Origin: Collinsella sp.
GTDB lineage: Bacteria; Actinomycetota; Coriobacteriia; Coriobacteriales; Coriobacteriaceae
DNA: 64,000 nucleotides
NCBI GenBank assembly: GCA_019425015.1
Contig: JAHYYJ010000005.1
Span: 62,001-126,000, forward strand
Reading direction: 5' to 3'
The notes under the pieces were generated by a model. The model ran no database searches. It saw nothing but the letters and a program-made list of their open reading frames with translations, and was not told where the DNA came from. Each line of letters starts with the position of its first letter. The stretch's first letter is position 1. Below are positions 1 through 9,357 of the stretch, in pieces. The position numbers were made by a program, and so were the translations under genes.

Positions 1-477
1 GCGTCTGGCTCCGCGGTCATTCTCGCGGTGCAGTTTTTGATCAATGCGCTGGGCATCCTCAACGTGTTTCCCATGACGGGCAAACCGTTGCCGTTTATTA
101 GCTACGGCGGTTCGTCGATTATCGTGTCGCTCATGCTTGCCGGGTTGATCCTGCGCGTTTCGTACGAGAGCGCCCGTCGCGATGAGTACGACCGTCGCCG
201 CGAGAGCTTTGCCGTTATGGATGAGAGTACCGCCGGCGTGCCCCACGTGCGCGGTGAGCGATCTTCGCGTAACGGTTTTACCGTCCTGGATGGCTCTGCG
301 ACCGAGCCGGCAGCCCGTCCGCGTCAGCGAACGGCGCCGCAAGGTCGTCCGCAGCGCCCCTGCTCTCGCAACGCGGGCGGCGGATATAATCGAATCGATT
401 TGAACTCGGACCCGTCGGCGCGTTTGCGCACCGACGACCAGGGACCGCGTGTACGAAGGGACTACCATGACCGATAA
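1..477 (+). CDS. ftsW: FtsW, SEDS peptidoglycan glycosyltransferase (3' part only)
   Basis: This is the C-terminal end of FtsW, the membrane glycosyltransferase that polymerises septal peptidoglycan with a class B penicillin-binding protein. The frame is open from base 1, so the start and most membrane helices lie outside the window. What remains shows the family's C-terminal motif (GKPLPFISYGGSS) between two hydrophobic helices, then a hydrophilic tail of about 100 residues rich in Arg, Ser and Pro, expected in the cytoplasm. The stop overlaps the murG start by 11 bases, which suggests translational coupling. RodA is the alternative SEDS protein, but the murG-murC-murB-ftsQ-ftsZ context makes FtsW far more likely. 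Confidence 0.93.
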   Translation, partial: ASGSAVILAVQFLINALGILNVFPMTGKPLPFISYGGSSIIVSLMLAGLILRVSYESARRDEYDRRRESFAVMDESTAGVPHVRGERSSRNGFTVLDGSATEPAARPRQRTAPQGRPQRPCSRNAGGGYNRIDLNSDPSARLRTDDQGPRVRRDYHDR

Positions 478-1582
478 GATGACCGTTGCTATTGCAGCCG
501 GCGGCACGGCAGGGCATATCAACCCCGCGCTCGCCTTGGCCGAAGAGCTGCGTGACCGTGGCCACCACGTTGTGTTCGTGGGCCAGTCGCGCAAGCTCGA
601 GGGTCGTCTGGTCCCCGAGGCTGGGTTTGATTTTGTGCCCATTACGGTTACGGGCTTCGACCGCTCCCGTCCTTGGACGGCGCTGACCTCGCTGTGGCGT
701 GTCAACAAGGCCAAGCGTGCGCTCGCCAGTCATTTCTCAAAGGTCGGCAAGCCCGATGCCGCCATCGGTTTTGGTGCCTATGTCGAGGTTCCGTTGCTGG
801 GGTGGTGCAAGGGCGCAGGCGTTCCGTATCTGCTGCATGAGCAGAACTCTGTTCCGGGCCTGGCCAACAAGATGATGAACTCCCACGCCGCTCGCGTGTG
901 CATCTCGGTGCCGGCAGCGCGTTCGGTCTTTGAGCGCGAAGGTGACCCTGACCACGTGCTCATGACCGGCAACCCCGTACGTCGCTCGGTGATCGAGGGC
1001 GATCGCGCTCGCGGCCGCAAGGCACTTGGCGTTCCCGAGGACGCTACGCTGCTGCTCGTCTTTGGCGGTTCACTTGGCGCCCAGCACCTCAACGAGCGCG
1101 TGGCTTCGCTCAAAAACGAGCTGCTTTCGCGCAAGAACCTCTATGTGTTGCATTCGACGGGTGCCGACGGCTTTGAGGAGACCGAGCGCGCTTTGGCGCT
1201 GACGCCCGAGGAGGCGAAGCGTTACCGCGTCCAGCCTTACATCGACAACATGGGCGACATGCTGGCTGCTGCCGATTTGGTGCTATCGCGTTCGGGCGCA
1301 TCGAGCGTGGCCGAGATCGCTGCGCTCGCCGTGCCCTCGGTGCTCGTGCCGTACCCGCATGCGACGGCCGACCACCAAACCACCAATGCCCGTTATCTGG
1401 TCGACGCCGGGGCCGGCGTGCTCTGTGCCGATGCTGATATCGACGGTTCTGCCTTTGCCGATGAGCTGCTGCACCTGGTCGATGACGCGGCGGCACGCGA
1501 CGCCATGCGTCAGGCGGCGCGTGGTCTGGCTCAGGATAGGGCCGCCGCTCTTCTGGCGGATGCGGTAGAGGGTTTGCGTTAG
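467..1582 (+). CDS. murG: MurG, undecaprenyl-PP-MurNAc-pentapeptide GlcNAc transferase
   Basis: MurG transfers GlcNAc from UDP-GlcNAc to lipid I, making lipid II on the inner face of the membrane. The 371-residue protein has the N-terminal glycine loop GGTAGHI (residues 12-18), HEQN near 124, the second-domain loop GGSLGA near 200 and the nucleotide-sugar region SGASSVAEIAAL. I chose the ATG at 467 because AAGGGA lies about six bases upstream; a GTG at 449 in the same frame lacks this spacing. It overlaps the ftsW stop and is followed after 97 bases by murC, as in a standard dcw cluster. Confidence 0.96.
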   Translation: MTDKMTVAIAAGGTAGHINPALALAEELRDRGHHVVFVGQSRKLEGRLVPEAGFDFVPITVTGFDRSRPWTALTSLWRVNKAKRALASHFSKVGKPDAAIGFGAYVEVPLLGWCKGAGVPYLLHEQNSVPGLANKMMNSHAARVCISVPAARSVFEREGDPDHVLMTGNPVRRSVIEGDRARGRKALGVPEDATLLLVFGGSLGAQHLNERVASLKNELLSRKNLYVLHSTGADGFEETERALALTPEEAKRYRVQPYIDNMGDMLAAADLVLSRSGASSVAEIAALAVPSVLVPYPHATADHQTTNARYLVDAGAGVLCADADIDGSAFADELLHLVDDAAARDAMRQAARGLAQDRAAALLADAVEGLR

Positions 1583-1679
1583 TTAGACGGGATATCGTCG
1601 GTCGCCCTCGCGCTGATGCGGTAGGTGCGGTACAGTTAACGGGTTACAGGCAGTGTTTACGCAAGGAGTACACGAGCAC

Positions 1680-3098
1680 ATGGCTGATTCCCAGACTGCA
1701 ACCTCCGCGCCCGAGTTTAAGAGCGCCCACTTTATCGGTATCGGCGGCGCCGGCATGAGCGGCATCGCCCTCGTTCTGCACGAGCGCGGTTATGCCGTTA
1801 CCGGCTCCGACCTTAAGACGTCACGTTATATCCGCCAGCTTACCCGCGCTGGTGTGAAGGTGCATGTGGGCCATGAGGCCGCCACGATCGACGAGGTCAA
1901 GCCCGACGTGGTTGTTGTCTCCACCGCTATTCCGGAGTCCAACCCTGAGCTCGTGCGCGCTCGCGAGCTGGGCATTCCCGTGTGGCCCCGTGCCAAGATG
2001 CTCTCTGCTTTGGGCCACGGCTACACTACCGTCGCTGTTGCCGGCACGCATGGCAAGACCACCACGTCTTCGATGTGCGCCACCATGCTCGACCGCATGG
2101 GTCTGGATCCGAGCTTCTTGATCGGCGGCATCGTCGAGGGCTATGACACGAACGGCAAGAACGGCTCGGGCGACTACTTTGTCGCCGAGGCCGACGAGTC
2201 CGACAGCTCCTTCCTGTTCCTGAACCCCAACGTAGTCATTGTGACCAACGTCGAGGCCGACCACCTCGATCACTACTCGGGTATCGAGGAGATCGAGGCA
2301 ACTTTCGCCAAATTCATGAGCCTGGTGGGCGAGGACGGCACCGTCATCGTCTGCGGTGAGGACCCGCATCTGGTCGAGCTCGCCAAGTCGACGGGCCGTC
2401 ACGTGCTTTCCTACGGCTTTGCCGAGAGCAACGACATCGTCTGCGTGCACCCGGATGTCAAGGGCATCCAGAGTGACTTTATCGTTCGCTTTGAGGACGG
2501 CACTGAGCACGCTGTGGAGATCAAGAGCAACCCCGGTCGCCACAACATGCTCAACGCCACGGCGGTGCTCACCGTCGCCCATGTCCTGGGCCTTGACATC
2601 GACGCCGCCGCCAAGGCGCTCTCGAGCTTTGAGGGCGTCCGCCGTCGCTTTACCCACGTGGGCGATATCGATGGCATCACCGTGGTCGATGATTACGGCC
2701 ATCACCCCACCGAGATCAAGGCGACGCTTGCTGCCGCTTCCTCGCTGGGCTACAAGCACGTCGATGTCGTGTTCCAGCCGCACCGCTATTCGCGCCTGCA
2801 GGCCCTGTGCGACGACTTTGCCGATGCATTTGCCAATGCCGATAAACTGCTGCTGATCGATGTGTTCTCGGCTGGCGAGATGCCCATTCCGGGTGTCACC
2901 TCTAAGATGCTTGCCGATACCGTGCGCGCCAAGCATCCTGGCAAGGAGGTCGTGTACTGCTCCAGCCGTCTTGAGCTCAATCAGGAGCTCGAGCAGATGG
3001 TGGGCGAGGGCGACCTGCTGCTCACCATGGGTGCCGGCGACGTTACGACCGTCGGTCCCGAGTTCATTGAGTATCTGACTGCCAAGAAAGACGCTTAA
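1680..3098 (+). CDS. murC: MurC, UDP-N-acetylmuramate--L-alanine ligase
   Basis: MurC joins L-alanine to UDP-MurNAc using ATP, the first amino acid addition to the peptidoglycan stem peptide. The 472-residue cytoplasmic enzyme shows the Rossmann loop GIGGAGMSG near residue 20 and the Mur ligase ATP loop GTHGKTT at about 122-128. It also has the central DDYGHHPTEIKATL stretch and the C-terminal domain typical of the family. The ATG at 1680 follows AAGGAG (1663-1668); an in-frame GTG at 1653 lies upstream of that site and is less likely. murB begins five bases after the stop. Confidence 0.96.
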   Translation: MADSQTATSAPEFKSAHFIGIGGAGMSGIALVLHERGYAVTGSDLKTSRYIRQLTRAGVKVHVGHEAATIDEVKPDVVVVSTAIPESNPELVRARELGIPVWPRAKMLSALGHGYTTVAVAGTHGKTTTSSMCATMLDRMGLDPSFLIGGIVEGYDTNGKNGSGDYFVAEADESDSSFLFLNPNVVIVTNVEADHLDHYSGIEEIEATFAKFMSLVGEDGTVIVCGEDPHLVELAKSTGRHVLSYGFAESNDIVCVHPDVKGIQSDFIVRFEDGTEHAVEIKSNPGRHNMLNATAVLTVAHVLGLDIDAAAKALSSFEGVRRRFTHVGDIDGITVVDDYGHHPTEIKATLAAASSLGYKHVDVVFQPHRYSRLQALCDDFADAFANADKLLLIDVFSAGEMPIPGVTSKMLADTVRAKHPGKEVVYCSSRLELNQELEQMVGEGDLLLTMGAGDVTTVGPEFIEYLTAKKDA

Positions 3099-3103
3099 GT
3101 CTA

Positions 3104-4015
3104 ATGGGTCTGTTTAACGCCGTCATGGCGCTCTCGGGCATGATCGACACGGATGTGATCGAGGACGAGCGCCTTGCGCGTCATACGAGCTATCGTATCG
3201 GCGGCAAGGCCGACCTCTTTGTGACGTGCCATAGCTATCATGCCCTCCGCCGCGCCGTGGCGGTGCTCGATCGCGAGCAGGTGCCGTGGGTCATCATCGG
3301 CAAGGGCTCCAATCTGCTGGTTGCCGATGGCGGTTATCGCGGTGCCGTCATTTCGCTCGGACGTGAGTTCCAGCGCACGGTTGTTGCCGATGACGGTTGT
3401 ACGCTGACGGTCGGTGCGGGCGTGATGTTTGCGCGCCTGGTCAACGATGCCCTGTCGCGTAGCCTCTCGGGCCTTGAGTTTGCCGTTGGCATTCCTGGTT
3501 CGGTCGGCGGTGCGATATCTATGAATGCCGGCACGCGGACCGAGTGGATTGGCTCGCTGGTTGAGGATGTCGTAACGTTTGACCCGGCATCCGGTATCAA
3601 GCATTATGCGGGGTCCGAGATCTCTTGGGGCTACCGCGAATGTAGCCTTCCCCGCAATGAGATCATCCTCGAGTGCGTGCTCAAGCTTAAACCGGCGCCC
3701 AAGGCCGACATTCGCGAGCGCATGGAGCGGTACCTTACAAGGCGCAAGCGTACGCAGCCCATGGGTCGCGCATCCTGCGGGTCTGTCTTTCGCAACCCGC
3801 CCGATGCGAGTGTGGGCAAGCTTATCGAGGATTGTGGATTAAAGGGTTTTTCGATTGGCGGCGCGGAAGTTTCGCCCGTTCACGCTAATTTTATCGTTAA
3901 TAACGGAACTGCCTCGGCCGATGACGTTGCCGCGGTTATCAGACATGTGCACGGAAAGGTGAGGGAGGCGTATGGCATCGAGCTCAGACCGGAAGTTAAA
4001 TTCCTCGGCTTCTAG
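3104..4015 (+). CDS. murB: MurB, UDP-N-acetylenolpyruvoylglucosamine reductase
   Basis: MurB is the FAD enzyme that reduces UDP-GlcNAc-enolpyruvate to UDP-MurNAc with NADPH. The 303-residue protein has the FAD-binding stretches SYRIGGKADLF, GKGSNLLVADGG and GSVGGAISMNAG. It also has the active-site segment CGSVFRNP and the closing RPEVKFLGF containing the conserved glutamate. The start is five bases beyond the murC stop with no strong ribosome binding site, so it is probably translated by coupling; an internal ATG at 3125 is an alternative. Its 3' end overlaps ftsQ by 44 bases. Confidence 0.95.
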   Translation: MGLFNAVMALSGMIDTDVIEDERLARHTSYRIGGKADLFVTCHSYHALRRAVAVLDREQVPWVIIGKGSNLLVADGGYRGAVISLGREFQRTVVADDGCTLTVGAGVMFARLVNDALSRSLSGLEFAVGIPGSVGGAISMNAGTRTEWIGSLVEDVVTFDPASGIKHYAGSEISWGYRECSLPRNEIILECVLKLKPAPKADIRERMERYLTRRKRTQPMGRASCGSVFRNPPDASVGKLIEDCGLKGFSIGGAEVSPVHANFIVNNGTASADDVAAVIRHVHGKVREAYGIELRPEVKFLGF

Positions 4016-5228
4016 AGCATCGAAACCCACCTTCCGCCGCGCCGGAGGGCGTTCCGGCGCGCCTGCCAAACCTCAACGCAATACCGTCGCGCACTCTAAG
4101 TCTGTCGGGCATGCTCGACAGACCAGTCGTCCGGTCGTCGGCTCGCAGCTCGGTAATCGTCCGGCCGCAAAAAAGTCCTCGCGTCCCTCGGTGACGTCAA
4201 AGCCTGTTATGGGCGCCAAGCCTGCCCGTCCCATGGCAGCTCCCAAGCCCTCGACGGGAACTAAAGCGGCGCGTCCAGGTCTCACGCTGGGCGCATCGAA
4301 ACCGCGCTCGCTGACATCGGTGCCGGCTACCGCCAAGAAGCCTTCGAGTAAAAAAGGTTTCAACCCGTTATCTTCACTTGGAGCGATGGCAAATAAAACA
4401 TCAGATGCCGCTTCTGTCGTTACAGGCAAAGGCAAAATCGTGGGCGGCGTTCTGGCCGTCTTGGCCGTGCTCGTCGTCGTGGCCATCGTGGTGATCAACT
4501 CTGGACTGTTTACTGCCACTGATATTCAGATTCAAGGCAGCGAGCATGTGACGAAGCACGATGCTATCCAGCTGATCGACTTGCCCGAGGGAACGTCGCT
4601 TTTTAACGTCGATCCCGACCAGATTACCGAGGATCTCAAGCAGAACCCGTGGGTTTCGGGCGTGGATGTCCAGCGCCAGTTTCCCCATACGCTTATCATC
4701 ACGCCGACGGAGCGTAAAGTTATCGCCATTGCGTATATCAGCTCCGACGACCTTGCCTGGGCTATCGGAGACGATGACACCTGGATCGCCCCGCTGTCGA
4801 CGTCGGTCGAAGTGGACGACCAGGGCAACGTCATCACGACAGGGCAGGGCTCAAATACCTTGACCGGAATCGATGCCGCGCTGGCGCTCGCCAAGCATTA
4901 TGGCGCGGTGTTATTGACTGATGTCTCGGCGGATGTCGCTCCGGTTTCCGGCCAGGCGGTGAACTCCAAAGCCGTTAAGGCCGGCCTGGATTATGTGCGT
5001 GGTTTTTCGAGCGAGTTCTTGGGACAAGTCAAGGATATTTCCACGCCTTCGGTCGAAGCCATCTCGGCAAACCTCAATAACGGCATTGAGGTGTCGCTGG
5101 GCGATTCGGACGATATCGCCAAGAAGGAACGCGTAGTCACCAAGTTGCTTTCGCAGATAGAGGGCGTAACGTATATCAATGTGCGCTCTCCGGGCAACTA
5201 CACATTTAGGAATGCTCCGACCTCGTAG
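3972..5228 (+). CDS. ftsQ: FtsQ/DivIB-type cell division protein
   Basis: FtsQ is a single-pass membrane protein of the divisome that links early and late division proteins. At 418 residues it is long: about 150 N-terminal residues are basic and rich in Ala, Pro, Lys, Arg and Ser. A single hydrophobic helix follows at about 155-178, then a POTRA domain starting at TATDIQIQGSEHVTK, and an extracellular beta domain. The start at 3972 is set by GAGGGAGG just upstream and lies inside murB. The long positively charged cytoplasmic tail resembles those of other actinobacteria. The next gene, ftsZ, is separated by about 200 bases and probably has its own promoter. Confidence 0.9.
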   Translation: MASSSDRKLNSSASRASKPTFRRAGGRSGAPAKPQRNTVAHSKSVGHARQTSRPVVGSQLGNRPAAKKSSRPSVTSKPVMGAKPARPMAAPKPSTGTKAARPGLTLGASKPRSLTSVPATAKKPSSKKGFNPLSSLGAMANKTSDAASVVTGKGKIVGGVLAVLAVLVVVAIVVINSGLFTATDIQIQGSEHVTKHDAIQLIDLPEGTSLFNVDPDQITEDLKQNPWVSGVDVQRQFPHTLIITPTERKVIAIAYISSDDLAWAIGDDDTWIAPLSTSVEVDDQGNVITTGQGSNTLTGIDAALALAKHYGAVLLTDVSADVAPVSGQAVNSKAVKAGLDYVRGFSSEFLGQVKDISTPSVEAISANLNNGIEVSLGDSDDIAKKERVVTKLLSQIEGVTYINVRSPGNYTFRNAPTS

Positions 5229-5427
5229 CGCTGGTTGATGCTTTGTTGAGGGGCCATACCACGCCGTTTATCTGGTTTGTTTGGTTTTCACGGTCAATTA
5301 TTTGACTGATACGTTCATAATGTGCAAACATAATACGGTTTACCTTTGCATTTACTTTCAACCTGAAGGTTAATGTGCGCAGGGGTCGACCCATGCTATG
5401 GCTATAACCTTTGTTCGGAGGACCGAC
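5229..5427 (+). promoter_or_regulatory. Intergenic region before ftsZ with two palindromes
   Basis: These 200 bases separate ftsQ from ftsZ and are more AT-rich than the genes. They hold TTGACT at 5302-5307, two copies of CATAAT (5316 and 5329), the palindrome AACCTGAAGGTT (5360-5371) and the perfect palindrome GGGTCGACCC (5383-5392). GGAGG at 5417-5421 is the ftsZ ribosome binding site. No -35/-10 pair with ideal spacing was found, so the promoter is likely but not placed. Confidence 0.45.
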
Positions 5428-6582
5428 ATGCACGAGACAGAGATCAACAACTACCTTGCCGTCATTAAGGTGGTCGGCGTCGGCGGCGGCGGTACCAACG
5501 CGGTCAATCGAATGATCGAAGAGGGCATCCGCGGCGTCGAGTTTGTTGCCATCAACACCGATGCTCAGGCACTCGCGATCTCTGATGCCGATATCAAGGT
5601 GCACATCGGCACCGACCTTACCCGCGGCCTGGGCGCCGGCGCCAATCCCGAGGTTGGCCGCAAGGCTGCCGATGAGTCCCGCGACGACATTGCCGAGGCG
5701 CTCGCTGGCGCCGACATGGTGTTTATCACCTGCGGCGAGGGCGGCGGCACCGGTACCGGCGCTGCTCCCATCGTTGCCGATATCGCGATGAACGAGGTCG
5801 GCGCACTGACCGTCGCCGTCGTGACCAAGCCCTTCACCTTCGAGGGCCGCAAGCGTAAGAAGAGCGCCGAGGAGGGCATCAAGACCCTCTCCGATTGCGT
5901 CGACACCATGATCGTCATTCCTAACGATAAGCTGCTCGACATCGCCGAGAAGAAGACCACCATGCTCGAGGCCTTCGCGATTGCCGATGGCGTCCTTTCC
6001 CAGGGCACCCAGGGCATCACCGACCTCATCACCGTCCCCGGTATCATCAACCTGGACTTCGCCGATGTTAAGACCATCATGAAGCAGGCCGGTACCGCCA
6101 TGATGGGTATCGGTACCTCTTCTGGGGATACTCGTGCCGTCGACGCTGCCCAGCAGGCCATCTCCAGCCCGCTGCTCGAGAGCTCCATCGATGGTGCCAC
6201 GCGCGTGCTGCTCTCCATCGCCGGTTCCAAGGACCTGGGCATCCAGGAGATCAGCGACGCCGCCGACGTTGTCGCCAACGCCGTCGACCCCGAGGCCAAC
6301 ATCATCTTCGGTACCGTTGTCGACGAGTCCCTGGGCGATCAGGTGCGTATCACCGTCATCGCTACGGGCTTCTCCGACTCCAACGTCAACCGTCAGGATG
6401 AGCTTTTTGCTGCTCAGCAGTCTCAGAGCAAGGCCGCTGCCTCCGCTGAGCCGCAGCGCACCGCTCCGGCTGCCAGCCCGGCTCAGGCCGCTCCGACCCG
6501 CAACGTCGGTGGTACCGAGCTGCCCAACTTTGGCAACGACCAGTTCGAGCTTCCCGACTTCCTAAAGCGCGGTAGCTTCTAG
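5428..6582 (+). CDS. ftsZ: FtsZ, tubulin-like division GTPase
   Basis: FtsZ polymerises into the Z-ring at mid-cell in a GTP-dependent way. The 384-residue protein begins with the nucleotide-binding GVGGGGTNAVNRM stretch near residue 17. The tubulin signature GGGTGTGAAP follows near 105 and the T7 catalytic loop NLDFADVKTIM near 208. An Ala/Pro/Gln-rich linker leads to a conserved tail (LPNFGNDQFELPDFLKRGSF) that should bind SepF and FtsA-like partners. The ATG at 5428 follows GGAGG by six bases; an ATG at 5398 in frame is upstream of that site. A strong terminator follows. Confidence 0.97.
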   Translation: MHETEINNYLAVIKVVGVGGGGTNAVNRMIEEGIRGVEFVAINTDAQALAISDADIKVHIGTDLTRGLGAGANPEVGRKAADESRDDIAEALAGADMVFITCGEGGGTGTGAAPIVADIAMNEVGALTVAVVTKPFTFEGRKRKKSAEEGIKTLSDCVDTMIVIPNDKLLDIAEKKTTMLEAFAIADGVLSQGTQGITDLITVPGIINLDFADVKTIMKQAGTAMMGIGTSSGDTRAVDAAQQAISSPLLESSIDGATRVLLSIAGSKDLGIQEISDAADVVANAVDPEANIIFGTVVDESLGDQVRITVIATGFSDSNVNRQDELFAAQQSQSKAAASAEPQRTAPAASPAQAAPTRNVGGTELPNFGNDQFELPDFLKRGSF

Positions 6583-6604
6583 TTCGTTTTTCTCAACGAC
6601 CTGC

Positions 6605-6642
6605 ACGGGGTGTGTCCATTCGGATGCACCCCGTTTTGTTTC
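6605..6642 (+). terminator. Intrinsic terminator after ftsZ
   Basis: A 13-pair stem with an ATTC loop (left arm from 6605, right arm ending 6633; ACGGGGTG pairs with CACCCCGT and the inner part contains G-T pairs) runs into TTTTGTTT. Confidence 0.85.
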
Positions 6643-6792
6643 TCGTTTGTAAACGAAAGCCTCCAATCTCCTTACGTTCCCTTTACGTTTGGTCCCTACC
6701 GCTGCGGGTATCCTTTTAAGGAAGTATGACAGCCGTATAAACGCGGACTGCGCGGCGACGCCGCGGTACTTGTGTTATTAGGAGGCTTTAGT

Positions 6793-7593
6793 ATGGCAGC
6801 ACGTGCGGACAACGTTTCGCGTGTCGACCATGATGGAGTTACGTTGGTGGAGGGCGCGACATCCGATGTCCGCTTTGCCTTTACCGAGCGCACCGGTGGC
6901 GTTTCTGAAGATGCGTACTCCTCGCTCAACCTGGGCTCGCATGTAGGCGATGACCCCTTTGCTGTTCAAGAAAATCGTCGTCGAGCGCTCGAAGCTATGG
7001 GCGCCACTGAGTGCGAGCATAATCTGCTCGTGCCCAATCAGGTACATGGTGACCATATCGTTACGGTGACTTCGAACGGCGCCGACGATCTTGAGGCTGT
7101 TCGCGAGCAGATTGCCGAGGGCTGCGACGCCATCGTCTGTACGGCCCATGACGTGCCCGTGCTGCTCTGCTTTGCCGACTGCGTTCCCGTGGTGCTGGTG
7201 GCCCCCAGCGGATTTGCCGTGGTGCACTCCGGTTGGAAGGGCACGATTGCACGTATTTCTGCCAAGGCGTGCCAGGCGCTTTGCGATGCTGCCGGCTGCG
7301 ATGCGAGCGACGTTTCCGCCTATATCGGGCCCCATATCCTGGGTGACGAGTACGAGGTTTCCCAGGAGCTCATGGATCGCTTTGCCGCCGAGTTCTCTTG
7401 GATCGATGCGAGTACCTCTCGCATGCTCGATCTTTCCGCTGCCATTTGCGAGGCGCTGGTAGATGTCGGTGTCGACGCGGATAATATCGTGGATACCCAG
7501 CTTTCGACCGTGCGTCAGAACGACCGCTTTTATTCCTACCGTAACGAGGACGGCACCTGTGGGCGCCATGCCGCGATCGGCGTGATGCTATGA
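6793..7593 (+). CDS. pgeF: PgeF/YlmD-family polyphenol oxidase-like protein (peptidoglycan editing factor)
   Basis: This is a member of the YfiH/YlmD laccase-domain family; E. coli YfiH (PgeF) removes wrong amino acids from UDP-MurNAc precursors. The 267-residue protein has the family's metal site elements: NQVHGD, the ADCVPVVL stretch with its Cys, and VVHSGWKGT with its His. The IGPHILGDEYEV segment follows. The ATG at 6793 follows AGGAGG by seven bases. In other Gram-positives this gene lies between ftsZ and yggS; here a pst operon follows instead, and the pstS start overlaps this stop by four bases (ATGA). Confidence 0.88.
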   Translation: MAARADNVSRVDHDGVTLVEGATSDVRFAFTERTGGVSEDAYSSLNLGSHVGDDPFAVQENRRRALEAMGATECEHNLLVPNQVHGDHIVTVTSNGADDLEAVREQIAEGCDAIVCTAHDVPVLLCFADCVPVVLVAPSGFAVVHSGWKGTIARISAKACQALCDAAGCDASDVSAYIGPHILGDEYEVSQELMDRFAAEFSWIDASTSRMLDLSAAICEALVDVGVDADNIVDTQLSTVRQNDRFYSYRNEDGTCGRHAAIGVML

Positions 7594-8426
7594 GAAAGAT
7601 CGTATCGGTCCTGAGCGCCGCTGTGCTTACGCTTACGCTGTGCGCCTGTTCTTCGGGATCTTCTACCTCTTCCATTACCGTGGCCGGCTCCACGACCTGC
7701 CTTCCTATCGCCGAAATTGCGGCAGAGGGCTTTAAGGAGGAGACCGGCATCGACGTGCTCGTTTCCGGTTTGGGCTCTTCCGCTGGCATCGAAGCCGTCA
7801 GCGCTGGCACGGCCGATATCGCCAGCTCCTCCCGTGGACTCAATGCCGACGAGCAGGATCTGGGCCTGACTCCCATCGTCATTGCCCACGACGGTATCGC
7901 GGTCATCGTGAACGAAGACAACCCCGTCGATAACCTCTCGACCGAGCAGCTCCGCGATATCTATGCCGGCAAGATCACCAACTGGAAAGAAGTCGGTGGC
8001 GAGGACCTGAGGATTCAGGTTATCAACCGAGATGAGGCGTCTGGCACGCGTGAAGCCTTCCGCACCATCGTGATGGACGGCACCCCGTTCGATCGCCGCT
8101 CCGCCGTTCTTTCGGGCACGGGCCAGGTGCGCGACGTGGTATCTCGTTCGCGCGGGGCTATCGGCTACATTTCGCTGGGCTTCGTCGATAGCCTCAACGC
8201 CAAGACCTCGGTCAAGGCCGTCTCGGTCAATCATGTTGAGGCGTCCGAGAAGACGGTTGCGAGTGGCGGCTATCCCATCTCGCGCGACCTTTACTTCTTT
8301 GTGAAGGGTGCGCCTTCGCAGCAGGCGCAGGATTACATCGACTACGTGACGTCCGAAAAGATGGACAAGCAGATTCGCGAGGCGGGCTTTATTCCCGTCA
8401 CCAACGACGAGAAGGGGAGTGAGTAG
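7590..8426 (+). CDS. pstS: PstS, phosphate-binding lipoprotein of the Pst ABC transporter
   Basis: PstS captures phosphate outside the membrane and hands it to PstCA. The 278-residue protein starts with a lipoprotein signal peptide (MRKIVSVLSAAVLTL, lipobox ending LCAC, Cys about 20). The phosphate-binding TVAGSTTCLPI stretch follows, then the DEASGTREAF loop that contacts phosphate in PstS proteins. Its start codon overlaps the pgeF stop (ATGA), so it is co-transcribed with the division-cluster gene upstream. pstC, pstA, pstB and phoU follow in order. A PBP-like 2 family domain fills the whole mature protein. Confidence 0.93.
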   Translation: MRKIVSVLSAAVLTLTLCACSSGSSTSSITVAGSTTCLPIAEIAAEGFKEETGIDVLVSGLGSSAGIEAVSAGTADIASSSRGLNADEQDLGLTPIVIAHDGIAVIVNEDNPVDNLSTEQLRDIYAGKITNWKEVGGEDLRIQVINRDEASGTREAFRTIVMDGTPFDRRSAVLSGTGQVRDVVSRSRGAIGYISLGFVDSLNAKTSVKAVSVNHVEASEKTVASGGYPISRDLYFFVKGAPSQQAQDYIDYVTSEKMDKQIREAGFIPVTNDEKGSE

Positions 8427-8427
8427 C

Positions 8428-9354
8428 ATGGAAGCACAGGAAAACTCCCAGACTGAGCAGAATGCTCAGGCGCCCAAGAAGCGCGAGCTGGCGCTCGTAT
8501 CGCGCAGCACCTATATCAAGGAGAAGGCGCTGCAGTGGATTTTCTTTGCCTGCGCGTTCTTGGCGGTTGTTACCGTCATCCTGATTTTTGTCTTTACCAC
8601 CTACTCGGCGCTGCCCGTCTTTACCGACATCGGTCTGGCGGACTTCTTTAGCTTTACGTGGGCGCCCTCTGAGGGCCACTACGGCATCGTGTCGCTGCTT
8701 GCCGGCTCGGGTCTGGTGACCGTCGGTGCGCTCGCCATGGGTGTGCCCCTAGGCGTGGGCACGGCCGTGTATCTGGTCGAGATCGCCAGCAAGCGCGTGC
8801 GCAAGCTCATCAGCCCTGCCGTTGACCTGTTGGCCGGCATCCCTTCTATCATCTATGGCTTCTTTGGCATGATCATCATCCGTCCGTTTATCGCGCAACT
8901 GACCGGTGGTCTTGGTTTTGGTGCGCTGACGGCGTGGTTCGTGCTTGCCATCATGATCGTCCCTACCATCACCACGCTCACCATCGATGCCCTCAATTCC
9001 ATTCCCATGGGTATTCGCGAGGCATCGTATGCCATGGGTGCTACTAAATGGCAGACCATCTATAAGGTCGTGCTACCTGCCGCTAAGCTGGGTATCGTGG
9101 ATGCCATCGTGCTGGGTATGGGCCGTGCCATCGGCGAGACCATGGCCGTGCTCATGGTCGTGGGTAACGCCCCGGTTATTCCCGACAGCATTGCGAGCCC
9201 CATCTCGACGCTCACGAGCCAGATCGCGCTCGACATGAGCTATTCCTCGGGTCTGCACCGCTCGGCGCTGTTCGGCATGGGCGTGGTCCTGTTTATCATC
9301 TCCGCCACGCTGGTGGGCATCGTCCGTCTGATTTCCAAGAAGAAGAGGGGGTAG
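8428..9354 (+). CDS. pstC: PstC, phosphate ABC transporter permease
   Basis: PstC is one of two permease subunits that form the phosphate channel. The 308-residue protein has a hydrophilic N-terminus of about 35 residues, then about six hydrophobic helices. It carries the inner-membrane transport signature around EASYAMGATKWQTIYKVVLP (the EAA loop that docks on PstB). A GTG at 8419 in frame directly abuts the GGGGAG ribosome binding site, so the ATG at 8428 is chosen. pstA starts three bases after the stop. Confidence 0.94.
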   Translation: MEAQENSQTEQNAQAPKKRELALVSRSTYIKEKALQWIFFACAFLAVVTVILIFVFTTYSALPVFTDIGLADFFSFTWAPSEGHYGIVSLLAGSGLVTVGALAMGVPLGVGTAVYLVEIASKRVRKLISPAVDLLAGIPSIIYGFFGMIIIRPFIAQLTGGLGFGALTAWFVLAIMIVPTITTLTIDALNSIPMGIREASYAMGATKWQTIYKVVLPAAKLGIVDAIVLGMGRAIGETMAVLMVVGNAPVIPDSIASPISTLTSQIALDMSYSSGLHRSALFGMGVVLFIISATLVGIVRLISKKKRG

Positions 9355-9357
9355 GCT

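Noticed and set aside
1821..2936. A 371-codon minus-strand frame opposite murC
   Set aside because: Antisense shadow; murC on the plus strand has full family motifs over the same span.
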